From: CAYJHC01 sp964370035
GTDB taxonomy: Bacteria; Bacillota; Clostridia; Peptostreptococcales; Anaerovoracaceae
NCBI GenBank assembly: GCA_964370035.1
Contig: CAYJGT010000002.1
Coordinates: forward strand, 1-47,825
Direction of reading: 5' to 3'
DNA length: 47,825 bases
Part shown: positions 24,896 to 33,276 of the stretch, piece by piece
Position numbering within the stretch: position 1 is the stretch's first letter
Layout: each line of letters opens with the position of its first letter
Translations under genes and position numbers: made by a program
Notes under the pieces: model-generated
Told to the model about the DNA's origin: nothing
Database searches by the model: none
What the model saw: only the letters and a program-made list of their open reading frames with translations

Positions 24896-25630
24896 CTAAT
24901 CCACATTACTTTGCGCATTTGTTTTAAGGTTACTCTTTAGCTTAATTCCCCCTATTAAAAACAGTATCGGAAGTGCTCCATTAAAGGCTAATGATAATAT
25001 CCCTGCAACAATTAGCATTGAGCTTCCTAGGAAGACCCCTACTATTGTGGGTAAAAAGGCTAACCCAAGCATTATTATTGAAAATTTAATAATTTTATGC
25101 CCTTTTTTTGGTTTGTAAAAATTTTGTATACCATAAATTCCAAAGGCCAACATGGTGCTCGACAAAGCAAGGGTTAATATATCCGAAAACATGTCAAACC
25201 AATATGGCACTCCATATTCATCGCTATAGCTTATTTTGCTTGAAGACATAAATTCCCCCAAGCTACTTAGAATAGCAAGACTTCCAAAAATTATCATAAT
25301 AATCGCCACAAGCTTTACAAATTTTTCGCCCTTAATTTTTTTCACATCTTGCGGACGAGTGTCAGTTTTGCTAGCACTCCCATCGGCATAAATCAGCCCT
25401 TCTTCAGAGATTTCTTTCTCCTCTCCATTTGACTCTTGGTCGAATTTTTCTGCGTCGCCTTTATCCTCTATTCCTTCAACAGCCTTTACATAGGACAAGG
25501 CTTTCAGCCTTTCGTCTTCATCTGTTTTTTTTGCTAAAGCTTCCCTTTTCTTAACACTTATTTCACTTCCACATTTTCCACAGTGGTATGTATTTGCAGT
25601 CAACAACCCACCACAATTTTCACAGTACAT
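24896..25630 (-). CDS. Zinc-ribbon integral membrane protein
   Basis: I start at 25630, where GGAGG lies six bases before an ATG followed by YCENCGG. The 244-residue product has an N-terminal zinc ribbon (CxxC at 3-6 and CGKC at about 17-20), a charged linker of about 85 residues, and four hydrophobic segments (about 105-235). No enzyme motif was recognised. Proteins of this plan are common in Clostridia and their function is unknown. It lies between rpmE with its terminator and prfA. Confidence 0.75.
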   Translation of the reverse strand: MYCENCGGLLTANTYHCGKCGSEISVKKREALAKKTDEDERLKALSYVKAVEGIEDKGDAEKFDQESNGEEKEISEEGLIYADGSASKTDTRPQDVKKIKGEKFVKLVAIIMIIFGSLAILSSLGEFMSSSKISYSDEYGVPYWFDMFSDILTLALSSTMLAFGIYGIQNFYKPKKGHKIIKFSIIMLGLAFLPTIVGVFLGSSMLIVAGILSLAFNGALPILFLIGGIKLKSNLKTNAQSNVD

Positions 25631-25654
25631 TTTTTCCTCCGCTTTTATTATTTC

Positions 25655-25689
25655 TAAAAAATAAGCGCTCGCATAAAATGCAAGCACTT
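25655..25689 (-). terminator. Rho-independent terminator of rpmE
   Basis: A 12-base stem with one mismatch (AAGTGCT...GCAT pairing with ATGC...AGCGCTT, three-base loop) is followed on the minus strand by ATTTTTT, eight bases after the rpmE stop. Confidence 0.88.
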
Positions 25690-25696
25690 GATTTTA

Positions 25697-25897
25697 CTAG
25701 TCCAAATTGTATTTTGTCTTGAACTTTTCAACTCGCCCACCTTTGTGAGAGAACTTTTGCTGGCCTGTAAAGAACGGATGGCACGATGAACAAATTTCAA
25801 GTCTTATTTCTTCGCCTAAAGATTTTGTTTCAAATGTGTTTCCGCATGCGCAAGTTACTTTACATTCCTTGTAATCAGGATGGATTCCTTCCTTCAT
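25697..25897 (-). CDS. rpmE: Ribosomal protein L31 (zinc-binding type)
   Basis: The 66-residue product begins MKEGIHPDYK and has cysteines 16, 18, 36 and 39 (CAC and CSSC), so it is the zinc-binding form of L31. It ends in the usual KFKTKYNLD-like basic tail. AGAGGTG precedes the ATG. It is a single gene with its own terminator. Confidence 0.97.
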   Translation of the reverse strand: MKEGIHPDYKECKVTCACGNTFETKSLGEEIRLEICSSCHPFFTGQQKFSHKGGRVEKFKTKYNLD

Positions 25898-26088
25898 GCT
25901 TTCACCTCTTTCTGTTAGTGATTACTATTGTTACTTTTAACTAGCTTAGTTTATCACGAATCCTAATATTATGCAAGGATTTTTTGCATTACCCGCACCT
26001 GCCCAAGTGTAAGTTTCTCCCAAGTTTCTCCCCATAGTTTCTCTTAACTTCACATTACCAATAAATGTAATTAATGTTTGATTTAGGG

Positions 26089-26117
26089 TTTACCTTTTTT
26101 ACAAATTAGTATATACT
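26089..26117 (+). promoter_or_regulatory. Promoter of the rubredoxin-HesB operon
   Basis: TTTACC and TATACT are 17 bases apart, 40 bases upstream of the rubredoxin-like start. Just before it (26011-26043) AGTTTCTC occurs three times at short spacing, without an obvious role. Confidence 0.65.
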
Positions 26118-26156
26118 ATAGCAAATCTTATCTATATTAATTATGGAGGTAATATT

Positions 26157-26267
26157 ATGAAATGGAAATGTATTGTGTGCGATTATGTTCACGAAGGCGA
26201 CACTGCCCCTGATGAGTGTCCTGTCTGCGGCGTTGGAGCTGACCAATTTGTAGAAAGTAACGATTAG
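26157..26267 (+). CDS. Rubredoxin-like protein (36 residues)
   Basis: The tiny product starts MKWKCIVCDYVHEGD and continues DECPVCG, giving two CxxC pairs (Cys5/8 and Cys21/24) that form a rubredoxin-type iron site. It matches the C-terminal rubredoxin domain of rubrerythrin rather than a full 52-residue rubredoxin, and it stands alone. It probably moves electrons in the cytoplasm, perhaps in oxygen or peroxide defence. GGAGG lies six bases before the ATG. One base separates its stop from the next gene, so the two are made together. Confidence 0.9.
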   Translation: MKWKCIVCDYVHEGDTAPDECPVCGVGADQFVESND

Positions 26268-26268
26268 T

Positions 26269-26595
26269 ATGAAAATTCAATTCACCAAAACAGCTTTTGA
26301 CAAATATCTTGAAGAGTTGCAGTCTGGCAAACAATTTGGCTTATCCCTAGTAAAAGGTGGGTGCTGCGGCTATGTTTTAGCCTTTGATGTTCTATATTCT
26401 TCAAAAAATAGAAAGATGATAGAAATTTTGTTGCCCCAATCTGATTCTGAAGGAAATACAAAGTATTTACCGTCTGGAACTTCAGTTCCAGTTTCAGAGG
26501 AAGCTTCAGGAATTGCTAGAAGCGCTCTTATTGATTATAAGTCATCAGGTTTTAGAAAATCATTCAAAGTCTATCCTAACCAGATTAAAGACTAA
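26269..26595 (+). CDS. HesB/IscA-like protein with CC motif
   Basis: The 108-residue product follows the HesB/IscA pattern: GLSLVKGGCCGYVLAFDVL (residues 24-42) at the place of the first conserved cysteine, and SALIDYKSSGF followed by VYPNQ near the end. It lacks the C-terminal CGC pair that A-type Fe-S carriers need; its only cysteines are the adjacent pair in GGCCGY. Some HesB-like families with this vicinal pair have selenocysteine forms, as far as I recall. A classical Fe-S carrier role is doubtful; a redox role with the coupled rubredoxin-like protein is a reasonable guess. Confidence 0.65.
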   Translation: MKIQFTKTAFDKYLEELQSGKQFGLSLVKGGCCGYVLAFDVLYSSKNRKMIEILLPQSDSEGNTKYLPSGTSVPVSEEASGIARSALIDYKSSGFRKSFKVYPNQIKD

Positions 26596-26637
26596 TTAAA
26601 ATAAAGAGAGACCAGTTGGTCTCTCTTTATTTTAATT
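26594..26637. terminator. Bidirectional terminator, 20-bp perfect stem
   Basis: Two 20-base arms (26594-26613 and 26618-26637) are exact complements with an AGTT loop. The lower stem is A/T, giving U-tracts on both strands. It ends the HesB-like gene on the plus strand, overlapping its stop codon, and coaX on the minus strand. Confidence 0.93.
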
Positions 26638-26673
26638 GATTTTCCATATTACAGAGCATATCACCTTGCTCAA

Positions 26674-27465
26674 CTACCTATTTTCCTTATTCAATTCATA
26701 AATAATTCTTAACCCTTCTAAGGTTAACATTTTATCTACATGATCAATACAGTCTACACCTTTGGCTATCATGCTTGCAGTGCCTCCTGTTGCAATTACC
26801 TTGATACCAGTTCCTTCCGAGATAATATCATTAAGTTCTTTTTTCATTCTCTTGACAATAAACTCCACCGCTCCCATATGCCCCATTACTACTCCTGTTT
26901 TAATACTTTCACTTGTTTCTTTGCAAATCACATTTTCAGTATAGTCAAGTTCAACCTTAGGCAATTTTGCAGTTTTTTCAAAAAGAGCCCCTGAAGATAT
27001 TAACAGTCCTGGCGCAATTGAGCCTCCTAGGTACTCCCCTTTTTCAGTAATCGCACAAAAAGTTGTGGCCGTACCAAAGTCTATAATTATCAACGCTCCA
27101 TCAAATTTAGCTCTAGCTCCAACTGCATTTACTATTCTATCTGCCCCAACTTGAGCAGGATTATCATACATAACTTTTAACCCTGTTTTAATTTCCGAAT
27201 TTACAATGATCGGCTTTTTCTTGAAATACTTTGTTGACGCGTGCATCAAAGAAAATAACGAGGATGGTACAACTGTTGAAATTATTACATCTTCTACATC
27301 TTCAATATTTATTTTCTCGTGGGCAAACAGTTGTATAAGCATCATCCCATACTCATCAGCACTTTTATTGCTATCTGTACTAAATCTCCAATTTTGCACT
27401 AGTTTATCACCTTCAAAAGCTCCAACTACTATATTTGTATTTCCCACATCAAAAGTTAATAACAT
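26674..27465 (-). CDS. coaX: Type III pantothenate kinase
   Basis: The 263-residue product begins LLTFDVGNTNIVVGAF, the phosphate-binding start of the CoaX group of the ASKHA fold, and has GADRIVNAVGA and IIDFGTATTF. It phosphorylates pantothenate, the first step of CoA synthesis, and unlike CoaA it needs a monovalent cation and is not inhibited by CoA. The length is typical. AGGAG precedes the ATG. It has its own promoter and is divergent from dus. Confidence 0.97.
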   Translation of the reverse strand: MLLTFDVGNTNIVVGAFEGDKLVQNWRFSTDSNKSADEYGMMLIQLFAHEKINIEDVEDVIISTVVPSSLFSLMHASTKYFKKKPIIVNSEIKTGLKVMYDNPAQVGADRIVNAVGARAKFDGALIIIDFGTATTFCAITEKGEYLGGSIAPGLLISSGALFEKTAKLPKVELDYTENVICKETSESIKTGVVMGHMGAVEFIVKRMKKELNDIISEGTGIKVIATGGTASMIAKGVDCIDHVDKMLTLEGLRIIYELNKENR

Positions 27466-27525
27466 ACTCTTCTCCTTTTAAAAATTTTCATGTTTAAAAA
27501 CTAGGATAACTCAATTAACTAGTAC

Positions 27526-27554
27526 ATTATAATCCCATCAATATAATATTTCAA
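27526..27554 (-). promoter_or_regulatory. Promoter of coaX
   Basis: On the minus strand TTGAAA and a perfect TATAAT are 17 bases apart, about 60 bases before the coaX start. Confidence 0.8.
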
Positions 27555-27757
27555 ACACTATTTTATTTATTTATTTTTTTAATAAAAAATATTGCAAAAT
27601 AATTCGTATTCACATCTAGGCAACTGCCGATGCCTTTGCCTAGATTAAGTCTATCTAATTATCATCAGTCTGTCAATTTTTTTAATCTTTTCTGCTTCTT
27701 CACTGTTTTTCTTCCCAAAGTTGATAACCTTTCCTAGTTTATTCTAAACACAGTTTC

Positions 27758-27766
27758 TGTTATACT
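27758..27766 (+). promoter_or_regulatory. Extended -10 promoter of dus
   Basis: TGTTATACT is an extended -10 box 77 bases before the dus start; the -35 position holds TTTATT. Confidence 0.5.
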
Positions 27767-27842
27767 CTATTTACTACTTATTTTATACAGTTTAACCTAG
27801 AATCTTTTTAGGAAAAGTTTCAAGAAAGTTGGTATTATTTAA

Positions 27843-28832
27843 ATGAAAATAGAATTAGGGAGAATAAAACTTGACAACCCTTTCATACTAGCCCCAATGG
27901 CAGGAGTTACCGATAGACCCTTTAGAGTAATCTGCAAGCAGATGGGAACATCTCTTGTTTACAGCGAAATGGTTAGTGCTAAGGGAATGTTCTACGGAGA
28001 TAAAAATACAGAAAAACTCCTTTTAACTTCTCCTAATGAGCAACCTGTAGCCTTTCAAATTTTCGGTTCAGAGCCCGATGTAATTAAGTACGCAGCAGAA
28101 AACCTTGCTGACAGAGATAATGTTATTTTAGACATTAATATGGGCTGCCCAGTCCCCAAAATAGTTAAAAATGGAGAAGGCTCTGCCCTAATGAAAAATC
28201 CAGATTTGGTATATCAATTAGTCAAAGTAGCTAGGTCTGTCAGCGGGAAACCTGTAACTGCAAAAATTCGTCTTGGCTGGGATAAGAATTCCATCAATGG
28301 AGTAGAAGTAGCACAGGCTATTGAATCTGCTGGTGCTGAATTTATAGCAGTTCACGGTAGAACTAGAGAAGAATTCTATAACGGTACTGCAGATTGGGAA
28401 GGCATTGCAAAGATAAAGCAGGCTATAAATATTCCAGTTGTTGGAAATGGAGATATTTTTACAGGTATAGATGGAGTAACCTGTTTAACAACTTATGGTG
28501 TGGACGCTGTAATGATCGGAAGAGGAGCTATGGGAAATCCATTTATCTTTAGAGAACTAACAGAGGCATGGGCTTATTATATTAACAAGGGAAATCTAAA
28601 TGGTTATATTCCAGTCGAAGTGACCCTTCTAGAAAAAATGCAAGTTTTGCTAGAACAGTTCAACCTTCTTATAGAGGAAAAGGGCGAGTATGTTGCAGTT
28701 CGCCAGATTAGATCTCATGGCGCTTGGTACTTAAAAGGAGTTAGAGGTGGTTCTAAAATTAAGCAACAGCTAAACAGTCTTACCACTAAAGATCAAGTCA
28801 AAGCCCTGTTCTCTTCAATACCTATTTCTTAA
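27843..28832 (+). CDS. dus: tRNA-dihydrouridine synthase (DusB-like)
   Basis: The 329-residue product is a full-length Dus flavoenzyme: ILAPMAGVTDRPFR (residues 15-28) at the FMN site and INMGCPVPKIVKNGEGSAL with the catalytic Cys102. HGRTREEFYNGTADW and VVGNGDIFTG complete the TIM barrel, and GRGAMGNPFIFRE is the second FMN contact. It reduces specific uridines in tRNA with NADPH. Closest in pattern to DusB, the form found in Bacillota. It ends before a bidirectional terminator. Confidence 0.96.
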   Translation: MKIELGRIKLDNPFILAPMAGVTDRPFRVICKQMGTSLVYSEMVSAKGMFYGDKNTEKLLLTSPNEQPVAFQIFGSEPDVIKYAAENLADRDNVILDINMGCPVPKIVKNGEGSALMKNPDLVYQLVKVARSVSGKPVTAKIRLGWDKNSINGVEVAQAIESAGAEFIAVHGRTREEFYNGTADWEGIAKIKQAINIPVVGNGDIFTGIDGVTCLTTYGVDAVMIGRGAMGNPFIFRELTEAWAYYINKGNLNGYIPVEVTLLEKMQVLLEQFNLLIEEKGEYVAVRQIRSHGAWYLKGVRGGSKIKQQLNSLTTKDQVKALFSSIPIS

Positions 28833-28940
28833 AGAGCCTTTTTAATCTTCCTCTTTAACCGCTTTAACCAACCTCTTAGAAATCTGCGTCTATATCTTGC
28901 TAGCATTAGTAGTGCAACTAACCTTAAATCTTACAATTAA

Positions 28941-28979
28941 AACAGGAACCTACTTCTCAAAGTGAAATAGGTTCCTGTT
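28941..28979. terminator. Bidirectional terminator between dus and the decarboxylase operon
   Basis: AACAGGAACCTA pairs with TAGGTTCCTGTT, with a further short inner stem. GTTTTTA follows on the plus strand and TTTAATT on the minus strand, so it serves both converging transcripts. Confidence 0.88.
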
Positions 28980-29034
28980 GTTTTTATGTATGAGCTTATA
29001 ATTTGTTTCAACTATTAGAATTCAAATTATAAAT

Positions 29035-29427
29035 CTACTTTAGAGATACTAAAACATCTCCTGCATTTACTGCAGCGCCCTTAGGTGCCGGAATCGCATC
29101 AACTGTTCCAGCTTGTGGTGCAACAATTTCATTTTCCATCTTCATTGCTTCAAGAACTACTAGTACATCTCCTGCATTTACTGCTTGTCCAACAGTTACA
29201 TTAACTTCAAACACTGTTCCAGGCATTGGAGCTGTTACTGTTGTTGCTCCTGCAGAAGGAGCTGCCGCTGGAGCTGGGGCTGCTTTTGGAGCCGCTGGCG
29301 CTGCTGGCGCAGGTGCCGCAACTGGAGCTGCTGCTACAGGCGCGGCTGCGGCTGGTGCAGATCCTTTAACTTCTTCTACATCTACTACATATGTTGTTCC
29401 ATTTACTGTTATGTTATATTGTTTCAT
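29035..29427 (-). CDS. Biotin carboxyl carrier subunit of an acyl-CoA decarboxylase
   Basis: The 130-residue product has a short N-terminal part, an Ala/Pro linker of about 40 residues (22-62) and a biotinyl domain with EAMKM, in which Lys96 is the biotin site. It carries CO2 between the carboxyltransferase and the decarboxylating beta subunit of sodium-pumping decarboxylases (MmdC/GcdC type). It is the last gene of the mmdA operon. The flexible linker is typical. Confidence 0.93.
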   Translation of the reverse strand: MKQYNITVNGTTYVVDVEEVKGSAPAAAAPVAAAPVAAPAPAAPAAPKAAPAPAAAPSAGATTVTAPMPGTVFEVNVTVGQAVNAGDVLVVLEAMKMENEIVAPQAGTVDAIPAPKGAAVNAGDVLVSLK

Positions 29428-29539
29428 ACTTTTTCTCCTTCACTTGTCTTTTTAACCTATCATTTGTTTTAATCATTTAACGCCTTATAACAGGCTAAAA
29501 ATCCTAGGTAACTATTTTTCATTTTATTTCTAAAAAAGT

Positions 29540-29947
29540 CTATCTTCTACTTTCAATTACTTCAGCTCTTCCTGCTACAGACCAAGTCGGTGCACTCCCT
29601 GAAATTCTGCTGATTCTTTTTACTATCAGGTTTGACATTGCGCCTTCACCTTCCATAGCAGCAATTGTGGCGGTAATAACCGCTATCAATTGTCCATCAT
29701 CTACAGTTTCCTCAACTGGGGCTTGTACTGCCGCCGCTGGGGCAGGAGCCGGAGTTGGCGAGCTTTCTTTCTTCTCAGTTGAAGCTATTACCTTAGATAC
29801 TACTGCAATAATAATCCACAACAACAGCAAAACTATAAATGTAATACTTATTCCTATTACTGTTGTTATCAATCCCCCTAACAGCTTGTCACCCATTGAA
29901 AGGTTTTCAATTTGTTCAGGATTGCTAAACATTTCCATTAAACTCAT
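29540..29947 (-). CDS. OadG-family decarboxylase subunit
   Basis: The 135-residue product has one transmembrane helix (about 28-52), a short Pro/Ala segment and a C-terminal stretch NLIVKRISRISG followed by WSVAGRAEV, which is common in OadG/MmdD proteins. Those subunits hold the carboxyltransferase and biotin carrier to the membrane-bound beta subunit. It starts ten bases after mmdA and lies before the biotin carrier gene. The family assignment rests on the fold plan and gene order. Confidence 0.85.
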   Translation of the reverse strand: MSLMEMFSNPEQIENLSMGDKLLGGLITTVIGISITFIVLLLLWIIIAVVSKVIASTEKKESSPTPAPAPAAAVQAPVEETVDDGQLIAVITATIAAMEGEGAMSNLIVKRISRISGSAPTWSVAGRAEVIESRR

Positions 29948-29957
29948 CGTTTACCTC

Positions 29958-31505
29958 CTATAGTGGAATATTACCATGCTTCTTAGCAGGCAGTGACTCT
30001 CTCTTTGATGACAGCATATCAAATCCATTTACAACTCTTTGTCTTGTTGTAGCTGGCTCGATTATGTCATCTACATAACCCATTTCAGCTGCTCTATATG
30101 GATTGTTGAATTTTTCTTCATATTCTGCGATTTTTTCTTGTGTTTTTGCAATCGGATCATCTGAAGCTTTTATTTCTTTTCTAACTGATGAAATAATATT
30201 TGCAGCTCCTGAAGCTCCCATAACAGCAATCTGTGCTGTTGGCCAAGCTAAAACTAGATCGGCTCCAAGCTCTTTGTTGCACATTCCTATGTAAGCTCCG
30301 CCATATGCTTTTCTAAGAATTAATGTAACCTTAGGTACTGTAGCCTCACAATAAGCATAAAGCATTTTTGCCCCGTGCCTAATAATTCCGCCATACTCTT
30401 GGTCAGTTCCAGGAAGGAATCCAGGAACATCTTCAATAGTAAGAAGTGGAATGTTAAACGCATCGCATCTTCTAATAAATCTTGCAGCCTTATCTGAAGC
30501 ATTTATGTCTAAGCATCCTGCTCCAACCTTTGGTTGGTTTGCAATAACTCCCACTGAGTTACCATCAATTCTGATGAAGCAGGTTATCATATTCTTTGCG
30601 TAATGTGGCATTACGTCAAATAAATATCCATCATCTGAAATCCCTTTAATAACCTGATACATATCATATGCTTTGTTTGGATTATCTGGAATAATCGTAT
30701 CAAACTCTGGATTCAATCTATTAATATCATCTGAACATAACACTTGAGGAGCAACCTCCATATTATTTGAAGGGAATAAGCTTAGTAGCTCTCTTACACT
30801 TTGAAGAGTGCTAGTATCATCCGCTCCAATGAAATGTGCGTTTCCACTAATGCTGTTGTGAGTCATTGCTCCGCCCAACGCTTCAGCTGAAACTTCCTCG
30901 CCTGTTACTGTTTTAATTACCTGTGGTCCAGTGATAAACATCTGGCTAGTTTTGTCTACCATGAAAATAAAATCTGTAATGGCAGGTGAGTATACTGCTC
31001 CCCCTGCGCAAGGTCCCATAATTACTGAAATTTGCGGAATTACACCTGACGAGATTGTATTATTGTAAAAAATCTTACCAAAGCCAGAAAGTGCGTTTAC
31101 ACCTTCTTCTACTCTAGCACCACCTGAGTCTTGCATACAAACTATTGGCGCTCCCATTTTTAATGCCATGTTTTGAATTTTCACAATTTTCTCTGCGTGA
31201 TATTCCCCTAAAGAACCTCCAATTACTGTGAAGTCCTGAGCAAATGCAAATACTAATCTGTCATCCACTCTACCATAACCAGTTACTACACCATCTCCAG
31301 GCGCATGCTTTTCTGGCATGTCAAAGTTTGTAGATCTATGAGATACAAATACATCAATTTCTACAAAACTCCCTTCATCAAAAAGGATATCGATTCTTTC
31401 TCTAGCAGTCAACTTGCCTCTTTTGTGTTGATCTTCTATTCTCTTTTCTCCGCCACCTAAAGCGATTTCAGCTTTGAGGGCACGAAGTTGTTCTAGTTTA
31501 TCCAT
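29958..31505 (-). CDS. mmdA: Acyl-CoA decarboxylase carboxyltransferase subunit (MmdA-like)
   Basis: The 515-residue product is a biotin-dependent carboxyltransferase with the twin crotonase-fold halves: DSGGARVEEG and GPCAGGAVYSPA in the first, EDVPGFLPGTDQEYGGIIRHG and RKAYGGAYIGM in the second. Its length fits methylmalonyl-CoA decarboxylase alpha (about 510) better than glutaconyl-CoA decarboxylase alpha (about 590). It transfers CO2 from an acyl-CoA such as methylmalonyl-CoA to biotin. In a PCC-like enzyme the same subunit would work in reverse, but the OadG-type partner favours a sodium-pumping decarboxylase. GGAGG precedes the ATG. Confidence 0.93.
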   Translation of the reverse strand: MDKLEQLRALKAEIALGGGEKRIEDQHKRGKLTARERIDILFDEGSFVEIDVFVSHRSTNFDMPEKHAPGDGVVTGYGRVDDRLVFAFAQDFTVIGGSLGEYHAEKIVKIQNMALKMGAPIVCMQDSGGARVEEGVNALSGFGKIFYNNTISSGVIPQISVIMGPCAGGAVYSPAITDFIFMVDKTSQMFITGPQVIKTVTGEEVSAEALGGAMTHNSISGNAHFIGADDTSTLQSVRELLSLFPSNNMEVAPQVLCSDDINRLNPEFDTIIPDNPNKAYDMYQVIKGISDDGYLFDVMPHYAKNMITCFIRIDGNSVGVIANQPKVGAGCLDINASDKAARFIRRCDAFNIPLLTIEDVPGFLPGTDQEYGGIIRHGAKMLYAYCEATVPKVTLILRKAYGGAYIGMCNKELGADLVLAWPTAQIAVMGASGAANIISSVRKEIKASDDPIAKTQEKIAEYEEKFNNPYRAAEMGYVDDIIEPATTRQRVVNGFDMLSSKRESLPAKKHGNIPL

Positions 31506-31539
31506 TTATGTTCCTCCTTACGTACACTTATCCACAACA

Positions 31540-31568
31540 ACTATACAATAACTCCCCTTATATTTCAA
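31540..31568 (-). promoter_or_regulatory. Promoter of the mmdA operon
   Basis: On the minus strand TTGAAA (31568 to 31563) and TATAGT (31545 to 31540) are 17 bases apart, about 35 bases before the mmdA start. Confidence 0.75.
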
Positions 31569-31579
31569 GGTGAATTGCA

Positions 31580-31591
31580 AATGTATACATT
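31580..31591. promoter_or_regulatory. Palindrome AATGTATACATT upstream of the mmdA promoter
   Basis: A perfect 12-base palindrome, flanked by near-symmetric GCA and TGC, is centred about 20 bases before the -35 box. This is a typical activator position. The PucR-type protein encoded just upstream is the obvious candidate to bind it. Confidence 0.45.
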
Positions 31592-31668
31592 ATGCTTTAC
31601 AGATAGCTAAGTAACGTCTTTATCATTCAATATATTCACCTTATTTGTAGAAACATCCTACCTTTTAT

Positions 31669-33246
31669 CTATCGATTTTTATTTAACCTTCTAAGGGCTA
31701 GCGCAACAGTCAAACTAGGAACTATCCTATTAGTCGAAATTTCCGCTCCAAGTAAGTCATCTGCTCTTTTCAATCTATACTGTACTGTGTTTGCATGAAT
31801 TTTTAGCACCTCTGCAGTTTTGTTGCTATTTAATCCAGTATCTAGGATAAATGTTTCAAGTGTTTCCAATAGTTGTTTTTCTTTTATATCCCCGACTTCT
31901 TCCAAGGGTTTTAAAAGGTCAAGGTATGTTTTTTTGATAGTTCCACCTTGCAACTCCATCCCTACACAATTTCTGACTAATGATAGTTCGAATTTAGAAA
32001 ACACCATCCTGTTTGGATATACGCTTTCTACAAAGTGACTTGTCTCATTTATCAGTTGAAATGCTTCTATGGTTCCTTCTATCCCTTCTATTCCTGTCAC
32101 CTGAAATACTGCTCTATCTTTGCTTTCGCCTATTTCCGAATAAAATTCTAGACACACTTGTCGCTCTTCTTCTTTATTCTTTTTCCCTACTGCTGCTTTT
32201 GACAGAATAACTCCGTAGGTCTCTAGACCTTCATTAACACGGACAAATTCCAAGCCTTCCTTTATATACTTTTGAACTTTTTTATCAAGATCTGCATCTT
32301 CAACACCTTTAATAAAAAACACGCTTATAATCTGTTCTTCATTTATTCTGGCATCATTATTCAATGTATATGCTAGGCTTCTGTTTCCTCTTCTTAAAGC
32401 CTTTATCATTTCTGCTTTAGAATCGCTATCTGGAGAATACTTCCACATCAACGCAGAAATTTCAATAATTTCAGCTAGTTTAGCAATCTCCCCCACTGTA
32501 TAATAGTCATTATTATCCACCAATAACAAGAAGTTACTCTCTTCCCCAATATTTATTGGCCCCCAATAGGTTAGAACTCCCTTAATATCTTTCGCTGTAT
32601 AGACTCCCTCTCCAGTCTTATTCGCATTATTTCTCCAAGCTTCAACTGCCTCTGCAATTGTCGCCCTATGCCTAGTTTCTATCGAAAGTATTGGGTTAAA
32701 GTCAGGGCTTATGATAATAGCCTGAAACTCATTTGCTATTGCTGCTTCTCTAAGTGCCGTTTGAAAGTTGTCATATTTTTCAAAATTCAACAAATGAAAT
32801 ATACTGTTACTTATTAATCTGTTTTGAAAATTTTCCTTGCTACCGTAAAATATCTTCCGGTTAATCTCCGCAATTACATCTCCAAGAGACGCTTCACTAT
32901 CCTTGGACGTTATTATCGGAAAGTTGTATTCTTTGGCTATACTTATTACCTTTTCATCTACTGAATTTAGTACAGTTCCAACCCTTAAAAGTATCAACCC
33001 TACATTTTCATTTCGAGCTAATGACTCTATGACTTTACACTGTTTCAAAACATCATTTTTAATTTCTGAAAAAGTGGCAATTACAAGCTGCGCACTATCT
33101 TTGCAGTATTTTTCAATCTCCGAAACATTCGTGCTTTCTAAGTAAGAAACTTTCTTTATGCTCTTCCCTAGCTGGCTCTTGCCAGTGATAATTTCTGTCC
33201 CTAGCAGAGCACTTAGCCCTAGGCATTCTTCCAATGTAAATCCCAT
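31669..33246 (-). CDS. PucR-family transcriptional regulator
   Basis: The 525-residue product has the N-terminal PucR domain (about 1-125), a long middle region and a C-terminal PucR-type helix-turn-helix with TGLNSNKTAEVLKIH followed by NTVQYRLKRADDLLG (about 465-500). PucR proteins respond to metabolites such as purine-derived compounds and activate nearby genes. AAAGGTGG precedes the ATG. It starts 30 bases after ftsH and directly precedes the mmdA promoter, so it may control the decarboxylase operon; this is inference. Confidence 0.9.
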   Translation of the reverse strand: MGFTLEECLGLSALLGTEIITGKSQLGKSIKKVSYLESTNVSEIEKYCKDSAQLVIATFSEIKNDVLKQCKVIESLARNENVGLILLRVGTVLNSVDEKVISIAKEYNFPIITSKDSEASLGDVIAEINRKIFYGSKENFQNRLISNSIFHLLNFEKYDNFQTALREAAIANEFQAIIISPDFNPILSIETRHRATIAEAVEAWRNNANKTGEGVYTAKDIKGVLTYWGPINIGEESNFLLLVDNNDYYTVGEIAKLAEIIEISALMWKYSPDSDSKAEMIKALRRGNRSLAYTLNNDARINEEQIISVFFIKGVEDADLDKKVQKYIKEGLEFVRVNEGLETYGVILSKAAVGKKNKEEERQVCLEFYSEIGESKDRAVFQVTGIEGIEGTIEAFQLINETSHFVESVYPNRMVFSKFELSLVRNCVGMELQGGTIKKTYLDLLKPLEEVGDIKEKQLLETLETFILDTGLNSNKTAEVLKIHANTVQYRLKRADDLLGAEISTNRIVPSLTVALALRRLNKNR

Positions 33247-33276
33247 CTATTCCACCTTTACCCTTATTCTGAGTTA

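Larger units (their letters stand above)
27466..27842. other. Divergent region between coaX and dus
   Basis: The 377 bases hold a coaX promoter at 27526-27554, an inverted repeat at 27614-27645 (ATCTAGGCA, 14-base spacer, TGCCTAGAT) without a T-run, and an extended -10 box for dus at 27758-27766. No gene was seen. Confidence 0.6.

Noticed and set aside
27614..27645. Nine-base inverted repeat in the coaX-dus region as a terminator
   Set aside because: It has no T-run on either strand and both flanking genes point away from it; it may be an operator but evidence is thin.
29185..29472. A cysteine- and tryptophan-rich frame on the plus strand
   Set aside because: It is the antisense of the Ala/Pro linker of the biotin carrier; the composition follows from that repeat and there is no ribosome site.
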